Of a DNA stretch of 64,000 nucleotides, positions 12,164 to 24,300 are shown piece by piece. Made by a program: the position numbers and the translations under genes. Source of the DNA: Patagioenas fasciata (Eukaryota > Chordata > Aves > Columbiformes > Columbidae). Position 1 is the first letter of the stretch; every line of letters starts with the position of its first letter. The notes beneath the pieces are model-generated. The model did not search any database. It saw nothing but the letters and a program-made list of their open reading frames with translations, and was not told where the DNA came from. The stretch is taken from assembly GCF_037038585.1 (NCBI RefSeq), contig NC_092523.1, positions 6,143,001 to 6,207,000 of the forward strand. The letters are read 5' to 3'.

Positions 12164-14149
12164 CTGTAAGTTGTTCACACAAAGGCAGATGTTGAAGATC
12201 ATTGATTCATCCATAATATAAATATCAGGTGGCTGAAAAAACAACAGAAAAATGTGATTGATTTTGATCAGTAGTGGGAGTCGGAGAGTCCATGAAACTG
12301 AGGCTAAGCTTGTACTTATAGTTCTTACAGTTTTCATCACAATATTAAAATCATAGGCTAGATCTCTTCTAACAATTGGTTTTGGTTGTTTTGGTTGGTT
12401 GGTTGTTTTTTTCCCTTTATTTTTTGGTAGCAAATACTGACGAGTCCTTGTACTGTGGCTGGTTCTGCAATTCTCTTCCCCATCTCTCATCCTTTATTCT
12501 TGCCTTAGTAGCTTTCTTGGCTTTTAGACACATTGCCACTTGAAAAAAAACACTTCATTTTACCAGTTTTAAATGTGCTGTTTTTCAGTTTCATTCAATA
12601 TCACCTCTCTGATGCTATGAATCACAGAGAATTTAAATTCCAAATTTCTTTCCTGAATTATTCATTATTTTATACACTTTTAAAGGTGCTTTTTATTGCA
12701 ACTCAGTAGCAAACAAATTCTCTTTGTTCTGTTTGTCTTCATATTAGTAATTTTAGAGTTTGTGGTGTTTGACCTTCTAGGGAAAAAAATAGAAATAAAA
12801 GAAGAAGAAATGGAAGAAGGACATTCAGATGGGGAGAACCACCCAAAGAAGTAATAATTAGAATTTTCTTTATCTTTCAAAATTGATTCTACTAATCTCT
12901 TCTGATCTGCTGGACTCAGAAATGCACATTGACTCTGTCAGACTTCTCACAGAAGTGAGTTGTTTGTTTATGGTTTTTTTTGTTTTAGTTGTTTTTGTTG
13001 TTGTTGTTGTTGATTTTGGTTTGGGTTTTTTTTTTTTTTTGGTTGTTGGTTCGTTGGTTGATTTTGTGCTTGTTTCGTTGGTTTGGTTGTTTTTAAACAC
13101 TTTCTCAACTTTCCTGAACTCTCTTCCTTTTGTTTCTTACTTGCCTCCTGTAATAAGGAATCAGCTGATGAGCATAATGCAATGTGCAATATCTTATTCT
13201 GCATGATCAGTGAATTCTGACCCATTCCCAAAGTCCAAACTCCATAGCAGTAGTACTCAGAAGATGGTGGCTCTTGAATCCACATTAGACCAGATTTTGG
13301 CAGCCCTGCAGAACCTCTGGGATAGAAGTGATTCCAATTCAGATTTCAAAATACATTTTCACTATCTGAGTAAGACTGATAATTAATTTTTAAGTAAAAA
13401 AACAGACCAAAAGCACCTGCTGAAAGAAAAAAAAATGCACATTGCTTCCTTCGTGTAATGATTCTGGGAAATTAAGAAACACATTCACTAGACATTAGAA
13501 ATCGGCAGCTTACACTAAAAAATCAGATGCGCTGCCCAGCTATTGCTCCCTGAATACTACAGATTTTTGAATTCTGATCCAGGACTCTTGCACTGGATGC
13601 CTACATTTCAGTTAAACCAGAACCTTGAATCCAAGTATCTTTTAATCTCTTATTTCTGAGATGGTTTACTCTGGGATTGAAATATGATTCTTTTATCATC
13701 TCACCAAAAGCACCATCTAAAAATGATAACAACAACATTAACACAGAGTTGAGGAGACAAAAAGCTCTGGGAGTTGCATCAGTTTAGGGATGACAGAAGG
13801 TTCTTTCAGCAGCACTATGGAGAGGGGGATAGGGCTAGGTCTGCATTTAGTCCTGAATCCAAATATTCACTTTACAAATACTCTGAACAGACTTGGATTA
13901 TTCTGTGCAACTGTGAAAGAAAAACAAAAACAAACGAACAAAAAAACACACCACACAAAACTTCTTCCTATTAATAAGTATATGGACATGTTGCCCACTG
14001 GAGTGCCATGTCCTGTATGAATAATTCCAGCTGGAAATCTGAAATACAATTTTCATTTTCACAGAGATGCTTTTGTAAACTTCATTTAGACCAAAGAAGA
14101 TTTTCATGCTGGGTTTTTCCTTTAATGGAGCAGAAAAGCATATACCAAT
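12164..14149. other. Non-coding DNA rich in G/T simple sequence
   Basis: No gene is seen. The stretch holds the G/T-rich tract at 12961-13095, a similar shorter one at 12377-12425, and several A-rich runs. Open frames across the tracts are artefacts of low complexity. Confidence 0.5.
12961..13095. repeat. G/T-rich low-complexity tract with (TTG)n and poly-T
   Basis: The plus strand alternates T runs with TTG, TTGG and TTTG units, including an uninterrupted (TTG) stretch near 12997-13012 and a 15-base T run at about 13026-13040. Long open frames on both strands here come from this composition and are not genes. Confidence 0.85.
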
Positions 14150-14266
14150 TAGAATAATAGAATAGAATCATAGAATCATTTCAATTGGAAGGGACCCTCA
14201 GGATCATTGAGTCCAACCATAACCTGACTCTAGTACTAAACCACGTCCCTAAGACATGATCTAACA
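14150..14266 (-). mobile_element. CR1 retrotransposon, 3' end fragment
   Basis: The plus strand shows agaatcatagaatcat, then caattggaagggaccct, ggatcattgagtccaacc, and tctagtactaaaccacgtccct. This is the reverse complement of the 3' terminus of an older avian CR1, with ATTCTATG-like octamers. About 115 bases remain. The 3' octamer clearly differs from the ATACTGTG form of the young copies in this window, so it belongs to another subfamily. Confidence 0.88.
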
Positions 14267-17200
14267 TTATAAAAATGATTCTAATGTGATATTTTGCTCA
14301 GCTGAATGTCCCTGAGCAAACTCGATAGGGAAGTAAAGAAGAATAAGGATATAGAGACTAGAATGGGATCAATCCTTGATCTGTGTAAATATGGAAGATA
14401 AACTAACACTGTTTGTAACTTCGTGTAACTGTGCATTTAGAGTTTCAAACACATAAATATATGGGGGAGAATATGGCTTCCCCTGAACAACACAGAGAAG
14501 AAAAAAATCTGTAGAATATTCCGCACCTAATCAGAAGATTTTTTCACTCCAAGAACTGGTATAAATGTAGCATTTACTATTTAATGTGTCTATTTATTCC
14601 CTATGTGTGCACATACATAATTTTAATTAATTATTTGTTAAATCCATGGTTGCAAAGTGCAACTACTTCAAATTAGTTTGATCAAAGATCAGACGTTCAT
14701 TGCTGAGTAATGGAAACTAGACTAATAAAAATTCTGTGGCTTCTGGCAGAGGCAGGGGGGCAAAGATGTTAATGTCCTCAGAGATCGACTCTTTGCGGTC
14801 TTTTGTAGGGCCATTTACATGTAAATAAGGTATTTATAATTTCACATAGATGTTAGGAGAATCTGAATTTGGAATATTGTTCTCAAATAAATAGCATGTG
14901 TTGCTGCATCAAGTTTTTCAGAGTGTTTATTTGGTATTGCTACTATTTGCATTGCACACCCTGCTGGGATCAATACCTTGTTGTGCTTAAACACTGTACA
15001 ACTGTTCAAACAAAGACGACCTGATTACACACTATTTATAATCTAAATAGCAAACATCTACACTGTCATTGGGTAGTGTGGAACAAGCCAACACTCTTTT
15101 CCCTCCCCAATTATATATTAAAAAAAATCCGTTTCATCTCTTCACCAGATTTTGAAAGGAAAGGAATGCTAATGAATTTTCATTTCTGGATTGGCTTTCC
15201 TGCTATTCCTAAATTCTTGCTCAAAGAGGCAGTTGTTTACTTTGTTTATCCATAAAGTTGTCACTTCATAAAAATAGAAAATATTTGGGAGGAAACAGAG
15301 GAAAGAACCTGGTTCAAACAGATTCAGCAGAAAAGGAGTGGAGTCAAGAAAGTAAGTGAGCACTAGAGATTCCTAACCAGCAATGCATCCAGTAGAATTT
15401 TGATAAATCTGTATCTGGTTCCTATACTGCCTGCTCACAGCCAGGTAAAGCTCTTGTATGATATAAAAGACACAAAATAGATTAGATGATCTTGTTTGGA
15501 TGGAACACTAATACCTGACAGTATCTAGAAAGGCCCCTTTCTTATGCTTGCTTAACCCTTACAGACCTTGTTATGTCAGAAGAATTTGATTAGATGGAAT
15601 AAAATTTGATAGAGATATAAACATGACATCATTGGATGCTCCAGCAATGAAAAGGAACATTGAGAAGTTTCAGGTGTGTCAAACACAAAGCCTGTAGGAG
15701 CTCTTAGCCACTTTTTTCACAGAGGATCTCCTGTCTATGTTCTATGCTAATCCACTGCTAGATTGCTGTCACATCCCCAGGAAAAAACAAACAAACAAAC
15801 AAAAACAAACAAAAAAACCCACAAACAAACACTTTAAATTTAACATATGTTAAAAAAAAATTAAAAAAAACAGTCTCCATGCTTTAAGTGCTTGCTGCCC
15901 CCTTTATTTTTCACATACCACAAGCACCTATACCTCTTTTACTTAGTTTAAAGATATGGGAAAACTGTAAGTTTCCAGATCATGCTACAAATGTGACCAT
16001 CACAGCAATCTCAAGCCTTTGTTTATTTTTAGTTCTTTGTTTATTTCTATTTCTTTTTTTTCTTTTTATTTTTTTGTCCAGATAGATACAGTGTAGTATT
16101 CTAAACTAATTGCATGAATATCGCAGTAAAATTAAACAGTGTTCCCACTGATGGTTTATTGCTACCACACAGCTCATTGTACCCCAAAACCATATGGAAA
16201 ATTATGTAAACTCATGTTGCCTCCCTTACAACCATCACAAAGATAATAGTTTAAGTGTTGTCAAGTAACCAAGCAAAGCACCAAAGACAGAGATCTCCTA
16301 AAAATCTGTTAGGATTTTAAACTCTCAGTACAAATTATTCTCAAAATGCTAAATTCACCTTCCTCAGTCTATGAAATGTAGTAGGGAGTCTGGGAGAACA
16401 TTTCTCAGGAAAGCCATAGTACAAAAGCGATTTGCTTTCTCATTGGGTCGGAAGTATCCACTGCTGAGATGTAAATTTTTTCTCTGTTTTCACAGTACCT
16501 ACTCTTATCTATGTTCCTATCCAGCTCCTGCCCATGTTACCTCTTGCCACCATAACTCCATCCAGAAGAGTCCTTAATCTATAGGCTTTATTTCATCCCA
16601 ATAGACCTCCTCCTGACAGACATCCCCCTACTTCACCCACAGCATCTCTCGCATGTGTCGGGATAATTATCTAATATAAACCATCCTTATGAGGGGAACC
16701 CTTGCTCCCAGGGAGAAGTAAGATCCATGCTTAAAATGATGCATTTGGTTTCATCCTACATTTAATTTTAATTTTGCTTTGTGAACAATGACTTGATGCT
16801 GATTTCAATTACACCAAGCTTCCAAAAACCTGAGTTGGATACTTGTCCCTAATCCACCTTTGGAAAAGTTAATTGAGTACAGATTTGTAAAACTGTTTGA
16901 AGGATATTTAAGTTCCTAAATCCATCTGGAATTAGAAAACACAGGGACCTAAGTATGTTTAAAGGATGTGAGTCTAAACACAGACAATACAAGGGGTTTG
17001 GAAGGGGTTCTTAGGCACAACATTCCTTTTGAAAAAGGAAGTTAATAGTCTCTATACATGTGAATCTTTTCCAAAATTTAGGCACAGAATAACCAAGGTT
17101 TCGATGGGAATTAACTACAATACTTTTCAGGAACTCAGTTTTCCGACTTACTAATCAACATGTGTATACCTGGAAGTCAGCTTCTCTGATCTTTTGTTTT

Positions 17201-17340
17201 GCATCAGTAGAATAAGATAACCTTACTTCATCTATTTTCTATATGCAGAATGACAACTCTTCAAGACAAGGAGTCTTACTGCACATGCTTACCACACCTT
17301 CCATCAATGGAGAAAACACAGTCGACATGCTGGTTATTAT
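14267..17340. other. Unique non-coding DNA
   Basis: No host gene is seen. The stretch includes the (AAAC)n tract at 15784-15831 and A-rich runs shortly after it. Bases 14560-14920 are AT-rich with homeodomain-like taattaat cores, without anything decisive. Confidence 0.5.
15784..15831. repeat. (AAAC)n microsatellite, interrupted
   Basis: Repeated aaac and acaa units with some A-only interruptions cover about 48 bases. No flanking retrotransposon is apparent. Confidence 0.85.
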
Positions 17341-17364
17341 CACAGTATCACAGTATCACAGTAT
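17341..17364 (-). repeat. CR1 3' terminal octamer repeats, three ATACTGTG units
   Basis: Three perfect tandem octamers lie at the extreme 3' end of the element. CR1 reverse transcription is thought to start at such repeats. The unit differs from the ATTCTATG-like form at the older CR1 fragments in this window (8990 and 14150). Confidence 0.9.
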
Positions 17365-17428
17365 GTTTGGGATTGGAAGGGACCTCAAAAGATCATCTAG
17401 TCCAATCCCCCTGCTGGAGCAGGAACGC

Positions 17429-20401
17429 CTAGGTGAGGTCGCACAGGAATGTGTCCAGGCGGGCTTTGAATGTCTCCAGAGTACGAGACTCCACAACCTC
17501 CCTGGGTAGCCTGTTCCAGTGCTCTGTCACCCTCACTGAGAAGAAGTTCTTTCTCAAATTTAAGTGGAACCTCTTGTGTTCCAGCTTGATCCCATTGCCC
17601 CTTGTCCTATCATTGTTTGCCACTGAGAAGAGCCTGACTCCATCCTCATGGCACTCACCCTTTATATATTTATAAACATTAATAAGGTCACCCCTCAGTC
17701 TCCTCTTCTCCAAACTAAAGAGCCCCAGCTCCCTCAGCCTTTCTTCATAAGGGAGATGCTCCACTCCCTTAATCATCTTTGTTGCCCTACGCTGGACCCT
17801 CTCCAGCAGTTCCCTGTCCTTCTTGAACTGAGGGGCCCAGAACTGAACACAATATTCTAGATGGGGTCTCACCAGGGCGGAGTAGAGGGGAAGGAGGACC
17901 TCTCTCGATCTACTGACCACCCCCCTTGTAATACACCCAAGGATGCCATTAGCCTTCCTGGCCACAAGGGCACAGTGCTGGCTCATGATCATCCTGTTGT
18001 CCACCAGGATCCCCAGGTCCCTTTCCCCTACACTGCTCTCTAATAGGTCATGCCCCAACCTATACTGGAACTTGGGATTGTTCCTGCCCAGATGCAGGAC
18101 TCTACACTTTCCCTTGTTAAATTCCATTAGATTATCCCCCGCCCAACTCTCCAGCCTGTCCAGGTCCCGCTGGATGGCGGCACAGCCTTCTGGCGTGTCA
18201 GCCACTCCTCCCAGCTTAGTGTCATCAGCAAACTTGCTGATAGTACACTCAATTCCCTCGTCTAAATCATTAATGAATATATTGAATAATATTGGCCCCA
18301 GTACTGACCCCTGAGGCACTCCACTAGATACTGGCCTCCAACTGGACTCCGCACCATTGACCACCACTCTCTGGCTTCTCTCTTTAAGCCAGTTTGCAAC
18401 CCACCTCACTACTCTATTGTCGAGACCACACCTCCTCAATTTAGCTGTGAGGATGCTGTGAGGGACTGTGTCAAAGGCTTTACTGAAGTCAAGGTAGACC
18501 ACATCCACCGCTCTGCCATCATCCATCCACCTTGTTACATTCTCATAAAAGGCTATGAGGTTGGTCAAGCATGACTTACCCTTGGTAAAGCCATGCTGAC
18601 TGCCCCTAATGACCCTCTTATCCCTGATGTGCCTTGAGATGGCACCAAGGATAAGCTGTTCCATTACTTTCCCAGGGACAGAGGTGAGGCTGACCGGTCT
18701 ATAATTACCCGGGTCCTCCTTCTTGCCCTTTTTAAAGACTGGAGTGACATTTGCTTTCCTCCAATCCTCGGGCACCTCTCCCGTTTCCCAAGACTTGGCA
18801 AAAATGATGGATAGCGGTCTAGCAATGACTTCAGCCAGCTCCCTCAGCACCCGCGGATGCATCCCATCTGGACCCATGGATTTATGGACGTCCAGACTAC
18901 TTAATTGTTCCCTAACCCAGTCCTCATCGACTAAAGCAAACTCCTCCATTGACCTGGCTTCATCCGGGGTCTCAGGGGTACAGGGTTCCCCAGGACATCC
19001 TCCAGCGGAGTAGACAGAGACAAAGGCGGCATTCAGCAATTCTGCCTTCTCTGTGTCTTCTGCCACCAGGGCACCCACCTCATTCATCAGTGGGCCTACA
19101 TTGCCTCTGGTATTAGTTTTATCTGCTATGTATTTGAAAAAGTTCTTCTTGCTGTCCTTGACCCCTCTCGCCAGCTGTAATTCTAAGGAGGCCTTGGCTA
19201 CCCTAGCTGCCTTCCTGCATCCTCTAACAGCAGCCTTATATTCCTCCCAAGTGGCCAGTCCCTGCTTCCATGACCTGTAAACTCGCCTCTTCTGCTTGAG
19301 CATACCCAACAGATCCCTATTCAACCACGCAGGCCTTCTGGCTCCCTTCCTCGACTTCCTACGTGTGGGGATGCTCTGATCCTGAGCATGGAAGAAGCAA
19401 TCTCTGAATGCAATCCAGCTCTCTTGGGCCCCTTTTCCTTCAAGCAGTCTTGCCCATGGGGTTTCCCTCAGCAGTTGCTTGAAAAGGCCGAAATTAGCCC
19501 TGCCAAAGTCCAGGGTTGCAATTCTACTTGCTATTCTGTTCCTGCCACACGAGATGCTGAACTCCACCATCTCGTGGTCACTGCAACCCAGGCAGCCCTC
19601 AACCTTTACTGCTTCAACCAGACCCTCTTTGTTAGTGAGGATGAGATCCAGCAGTGCACCTCTCCTGGTCGGCTCCTCCACCATCTGCATGAGGAAGTTA
19701 TCATCAATGCACTGGAGGAACCTCCTGGACTGTGGCTGGCTGGCTGAATGGTCCTTCCAGCAAACATCAGGGAAGTTAAAATCACCCACAACAACCAGGG
19801 CCTGTGACTGTGAGGCCACTCTCAGCTGCGCATAGAAGGCCTCATCAACTTCCTCAGTCTGATCTGGTGGCCTGTAATAGACACCTACAACAGTATCACC
19901 CCTACCAGCCTGTCCCTTGATCCTGACCCATACACTCTCAACTCGTTCCTCATCTGCTCCTGGGCAGAATTTAGTACATTGCAGTTGCTCTCTCACATAG
20001 AGAGCAACTCCACCACCACGCCTGGCTGGCCTGTCTTTCCTGAAAAGGGCATAGCCATCCATGACCACATTCCAGTCATGTGAACTGTCCCACCACGTTT
20101 CTGTAATTGCCACCAGATCATAATCTCCCGACCGAACATAGGATTCTAACTCCTCCTGCTTATTCCCCATGCTGCGCGCATTGGTGTACAGGCATTTCAG
20201 GGAGCGAGCAGAGCACACCAATTTCTCCCTAGGGGCACAGGAGGCCACCCGGTCCTCATCTGTTTTAGAATGCTGCCCCTCTGGGGCAAGCCCAACTACA
20301 ACCCCATCCCCCTTCGAGGCTAGTTTAAAGCTCTCCAAATGAGCCCAGCTAATTCCTGCCCCAGCATCCTTTTGCCTCTGCGAGATAAGCCTTTCCTGCA
20401 T
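17429..20401 (-). CDS. CR1 ORF2: endonuclease and reverse transcriptase, intact
   Basis: The frame runs 990 residues from an ATG at 20401 to a TAG at 17429. An N-terminal AP-type endonuclease covers about residues 68-290, with Asn74 (TNARS), Glu101 (TETWW), Asp207/Asn209 (GDFNF) and the Ser-Asp-His at 274-276. The reverse transcriptase follows: NYRPVSL near 566-572, motif A at 637-644 (LDFSKAFD, Asp638), motif B at 694-702 (GVPQGSVLG) and motif C at 724-727 (FADD). The C-terminal part carries the CR1-typical segment from [12 protein letters not shown] to the last residues. In this family the protein nicks target DNA and copies CR1 RNA in place. There is no internal stop or frameshift. The start overlaps ORF1 by 82 bases in another frame. 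It may be competent in trans; activity is inferred from residues only. Confidence 0.93.
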   Translation of the reverse strand: MQERLISQRQKDAGAGISWAHLESFKLASKGDGVVVGLAPEGQHSKTDEDRVASCAPREKLVCSARSLKCLYTNARSMGNKQEELESYVRSGDYDLVAITETWWDSSHDWNVVMDGYALFRKDRPARRGGGVALYVREQLQCTKFCPGADEERVESVWVRIKGQAGRGDTVVGVYYRPPDQTEEVDEAFYAQLRVASQSQALVVVGDFNFPDVCWKDHSASQPQSRRFLQCIDDNFLMQMVEEPTRRGALLDLILTNKEGLVEAVKVEGCLGCSDHEMVEFSISCGRNRIASRIATLDFGRANFGLFKQLLRETPWARLLEGKGAQESWIAFRDCFFHAQDQSIPTRRKSRKGARRPAWLNRDLLGMLKQKRRVYRSWKQGLATWEEYKAAVRGCRKAARVAKASLELQLARGVKDSKKNFFKYIADKTNTRGNVGPLMNEVGALVAEDTEKAELLNAAFVSVYSAGGCPGEPCTPETPDEARSMEEFALVDEDWVREQLSSLDVHKSMGPDGMHPRVLRELAEVIARPLSIIFAKSWETGEVPEDWRKANVTPVFKKGKKEDPGNYRPVSLTSVPGKVMEQLILGAISRHIRDKRVIRGSQHGFTKGKSCLTNLIAFYENVTRWMDDGRAVDVVYLDFSKAFDTVPHSILTAKLRRCGLDNRVVRWVANWLKERSQRVVVNGAESSWRPVSSGVPQGSVLGPILFNIFINDLDEGIECTISKFADDTKLGGVADTPEGCAAIQRDLDRLESWAGDNLMEFNKGKCRVLHLGRNNPKFQYRLGHDLLESSVGERDLGILVDNRMIMSQHCALVARKANGILGCITRGVVSRSREVLLPLYSALVRPHLEYCVQFWAPQFKKDRELLERVQRRATKMIKGVEHLPYEERLRELGLFSLEKRRLRGDLINVYKYIKGECHEDGVRLFSVANNDRTRGNGIKLEHKRFHLNLRKNFFSVRVTEHWNRLPREVVESRTLETFKARLDTFLCDLT

Positions 20402-21372
20402 AACACTGTCCGGACTGGAGTCTTATAAAACCAGCCATTATCAAAAAAACCAAAGCCCTGCCTGTAGCACCAGTCTTGGAGCCAACCATTTAGAGATTGA
20501 ATTTTCCCATTCCACCCCACATCGTCACTTGAAGAGGGAAGGAGTGAAGAGAAGATCACTTGAGCCCCTGAATCTTTCACCATCCTTCCCAAGACCTTGA
20601 AGTCATTCTTCATTCCCCTCAGACTACGGGAAGCAACTTCCTCCCCATCTGTCTGGAAGACCAGCAGTGGGTAGTAGTCTGTCGGTTGCACCAGTCTGGG
20701 GAGCTCTCTAGCAATATCCTTGATCCGGGCTCCAGGTAGACTACAGACTTCCCTAAGATGAGGGTCAACCCTGCATATTGGGCCCTCTGTTCCTTTCAGA
20801 AGGGAATTTCCTATTACAATCACCTTTCTATCTTTCTTATCAGAGGTAGTCTTCAGTTGTGTAGTCAACCGCCTCTTCCTATGTGATCTTGTAGGCAGGC
20901 TTGGCACCACCTCCTCACCTACCTCTTCTTCAAGATCCAGGGCCTCAAACCTATTACGGAGGGGCACCTGGGGAGGCAAATCAGGCAGGGAGTGGGGCTG
21001 CCTGTGATGCCGAACTGGAATAAGCTTCCAACCCTCATCTTTTTTTAGGTCATTTACCTCTGCCCGACAGCGACAAGGGTGGGGCTGTCTCAGGACCTCC
21101 GCCTCTGTCCGGGAGGGCAGGAGGTCCATCTCCTTTTCGGGGGTACCTCCCTGGGGCCTTTCCAACCGGCACGTAAGGGTGTTACTCCACCAGTCGATCT
21201 CCCTTTCGCACTCCCTGATGGACCTCAGCGTCTCAACCTCCTCCTTAAGCTTCACAACCATGTCGAGCAGATCTTGCACCTGCTCACACCTCACACAAGT
21301 GGAGTGCTGGCCTCCCTCCTCCGGCAGCAGCAGGCTCTGGCACTCCTTGCAGCCGGAGACCTGAACAGCCAC
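20320..21372 (-). pseudogene. CR1 ORF1 remnant: 5'-truncated, no ATG, decayed esterase domain
   Basis: An open frame of about 350 residues enters at a GTG at 21370-21372; no in-frame ATG is seen upstream, so the true start was lost with the 5' end. Near the N-terminus are two Cys pairs, CKEC (8-11) and CVRC (26-29), then a likely coiled coil (about 30-58). A C-terminal region resembles the GDSL/SGNH esterase of CR1 ORF1. The block I serine motif GNSLL is present (188-192). The expected GTND-type block is replaced by QTDGEE (240-245), and no DxxH is found near the end, where the frame reads [16 protein letters not shown]1 proteins bind RNA and accompany the retrotransposition particle. The frame ends 82 bases inside ORF2. 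The lost start and missing catalytic residues make it non-functional as an esterase. Confidence 0.8.
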
Positions 21373-21376
21373 CGTT

Positions 21377-24300
21377 TGGGACAGAACTTCAATCCAATTA
21401 TGGATGCCTATTCTGCCTTTGGTAATGTATAGCTGTATTGTGAATTCTGGTTTTCATGTTGTTCTGGAACTGGTAGTTAAAATTTCAGCTGAATAATTCA
21501 GAACCTTGCAAGTTGTATGAATTTTCAGCTAACACTGCATTTAAAAATGGGTGGAAAACTTTTCAGTAAAATTATATTTGCCACAGAACAAATGATTACA
21601 GTATAACATGATGCAGTCTGTTTATTGTTTCTCTCATATCTGTCCCCACCTCCTTTCTAATATGAAATACAGCCTTATGAAACTTCCACCCTGTGTGTTT
21701 ACAGCATAAATAGATTTTCAGATCAGAAAATGAGTTTCTAAGTTATCAATGTTAAACACGAACTTTAAAAATTTGTGAGGCACAGTTTTTTGAAACAGCA
21801 GTTAAGACTAAAGTTTTCTGTTCACAGGAGAATCAATAAGAGGAGAGAAGAGAAAGGGATTCATGGTATTTCACAACTCTGAACATGTTTTTGTCAGGTA
21901 TGATCACCAGAACTGGAACAGAAAGGCTGTTTTTCAGCACATTAATAGTTACCTCCTATCATGTTCCTTCTCAATCCTGCTTAGTCTAGTCAATGACAAG
22001 GATCTCTTTGAGGGAAGTTGGGGGTGGCAGGGTAGGAGGTTGGGGTTTGAGCGGTTTGTTTTGGGTTTTGGGGGAGTTTTGACCTTTTTTTGTGGGTGTT
22101 TGGTTTGTTTTTTTCAAAGGCACACACTGGAGCATGACCAAAAAGTGTATGGACTTGCAAATGTGACCTGGGAACCAACTGCAAATCTCAATGCTTACTG
22201 ATGTAAAAGAAAATAAATAGGCACAGAGAATTTATTAATTCTCTTAGCCCTACGCACATACAAACTGGCATCACATTTTCATCCAGAAAACGACCAAGCT
22301 CCCCATTCTTTCTGCTCCATCTTTTGAAAAATCTAAACTCAGAATGTTTAAATAACAATGGGTGAGGAAGCTTCAGTAGAATAAATCATTGGAGTCACAG
22401 ACTTTCAAATTGAGTTTTATCTGAGTTTTGGCAACTTATGCTTTGGCAAAGCTTGCAAATTAAGCACACAGCCAAGCACAGACACCCCTGAGACTAACTC
22501 TAGGAACCAATTTAGCATTGCTTTTTTGTTTTACTTTCTTGTTCAAGCTATTTTCCTACTTTATACTTTGCTTTTAACCTGTTTCTTTCCCAAGCTGTGT
22601 TTGGAAGCAAATTAACATAATATAAATCCCCTTCCATAAACACAGAGGAATATCCAAACAGAAGCATCCAGGAAAGTACTTCACATGACTTGGTAATTGT
22701 GAAACTCTTCATAATTTTGTTTGCATTGTTCTTTTCAAAACAGCACCTGCCAAAAGCACTGATGACTTTTCATAACACATTTATAAAGCAGTGCTTATAA
22801 AATGATCAGAACATTTCTACAGGTGTGCAGGATGAGGCAGACAGACTAAAATGCCAAAAAGACACATTTCTTCAGGTCACTGACTATTCTTAGCACAGTA
22901 AAAGTAACCTTTCTGAGACTAAAGTGTTCCCAGTCATCTCACACTCTGCTTTTAGAGTTGTCAATAATCCCATCTGCACCTTTTCAGATGGAAAGCTGGG
23001 ATGCTGTATAGCCAGTCTGATACATGAACCTGGAAAAGTATATGACGAACAGAAAAAATCTTTAATAGCAGCACAGAAAAATAGATAATTGACCTTCACT
23101 TGTATATCACAGTAACTGAAGTCTATGCAATTTACGTAAGAAAGGTGTAAGAAAGTCTAATGAGAGGATTACCGTTATCAATACTTTTGCATGCTCTCTA
23201 ATTCCTTCTCTAGCATCTCACCAATATATGACAGAGAGTGTTCAGGTGAAAGGAGCAGTAACTTGTCTCTAATAGGCTTTTGCTATTGGCCACTGGGGAA
23301 AAATATATACAAATGACAAACGTATATATCATTGCCCCCCCCACCACTACTACTGTCTCAGCCTACAAATATTTGTAGGTCAGAGCCAGGGTTGAATTTT
23401 GTGGATGTAATAATTCTCGGTGGTTTCACATTAACTAATTTGTCTTGCTTCCTCTTGAACATTGCACTTTGTAAACCTGAGTATCCACATATTCTAGCAT
23501 GGAGCTCTATAGCTTATCTTTACAATATGGCTTAATAACTTTTTCTTTACTTATATCTTACTGCTACTTATCTTTTCTGTCAGTATCATCCTCCCAAATT
23601 GATTTGGAGCTGGGTGCTATGTTCTCTAGCTGAACACACACCATTGCCTACTCACAAAGAAGGAAGGTATTCTTTCTGCTTGATAGGTTTTGATATATTG
23701 AAGTGAATAGCTGCTTAACAAGGGAGAAAGAACTTCTTTTCAGAAATTATCTGAGCCCTTACAGATCCAACAGTGTAGGAACTTAGAAGTTAACTGTCTT
23801 CTTGTCTTGCAGGAGGACTAACCACTGCCAGTAGCTTATGTTTAACCTTGTCTCCTACAAAAATGCTAGAAGACTGAGAAATAAGACAATGAGTTGCTGC
23901 AACGTGTCATTTACTTTTGTTTAAATTTTTGCCTTAAAATACTTTTAATATCCTTGGCACGCTGGAAATTTGTTAGCAGAAAGACATTGTAATGCGAGGC
24001 TATAAAATTCACAAGAAAGCAAGTACACTTGGACAGGGTTGGGTGGAGGGAATAAAGCCATATGCTAAAGTGACCTTCGATTTAAACCAATGTTACCTAC
24101 ACGAGCAAGCATCCAGCCAGGACAATAACAGTTAATGAAATATTTTATGTGAGAAATCACACAGAAAATAACATCTGGAATTGCAGCGGGAACTGAAATT
24201 TTAATGATCCATCTTCAGGCATAGGAAAGGCCATAGTGGGACATAACATAATCAGTGACTAACACAGATGAGATGGTTAGGGAACCAAAAAGAGAAGATG

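Larger units (their letters stand above)
17341..21376 (-). mobile_element. Nearly full-length CR1 non-LTR retrotransposon
   Basis: A minus-strand LINE of about 4.0 kb carries the end of ORF1 and a complete ORF2, a short 3' UTR of about 64 bases, and a tail of three ATACTGTG octamers (three cacagtat units at 17341-17364 on the plus strand). Like other CR1 elements it ends in short repeats, not poly-A. The 5' boundary is set where GC-richer CR1 sequence gives way to AT-rich flank, just upstream of a GTG that opens the ORF1 frame. The 5' UTR and ORF1 start are missing, so it is slightly truncated. Base composition differs sharply from the surroundings. I see no clear target duplication, which is normal for CR1. 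A near-identical truncated copy lies at 33461-34247. Confidence 0.95.

Noticed and set aside
13774..14020. Overlapping open frames on both strands
   Set aside because: They arise from A-rich low-complexity sequence around 13915-13965.
17433..19835. Several plus-strand open frames of 60-123 codons inside the CR1
   Set aside because: They are antisense shadows of ORF2, and some recur antisense to the copy at 33461 for the same reason.
22017..22090. Possible G-quadruplex
   Set aside because: Spacers between the G runs exceed seven bases, so the canonical rule is not met.
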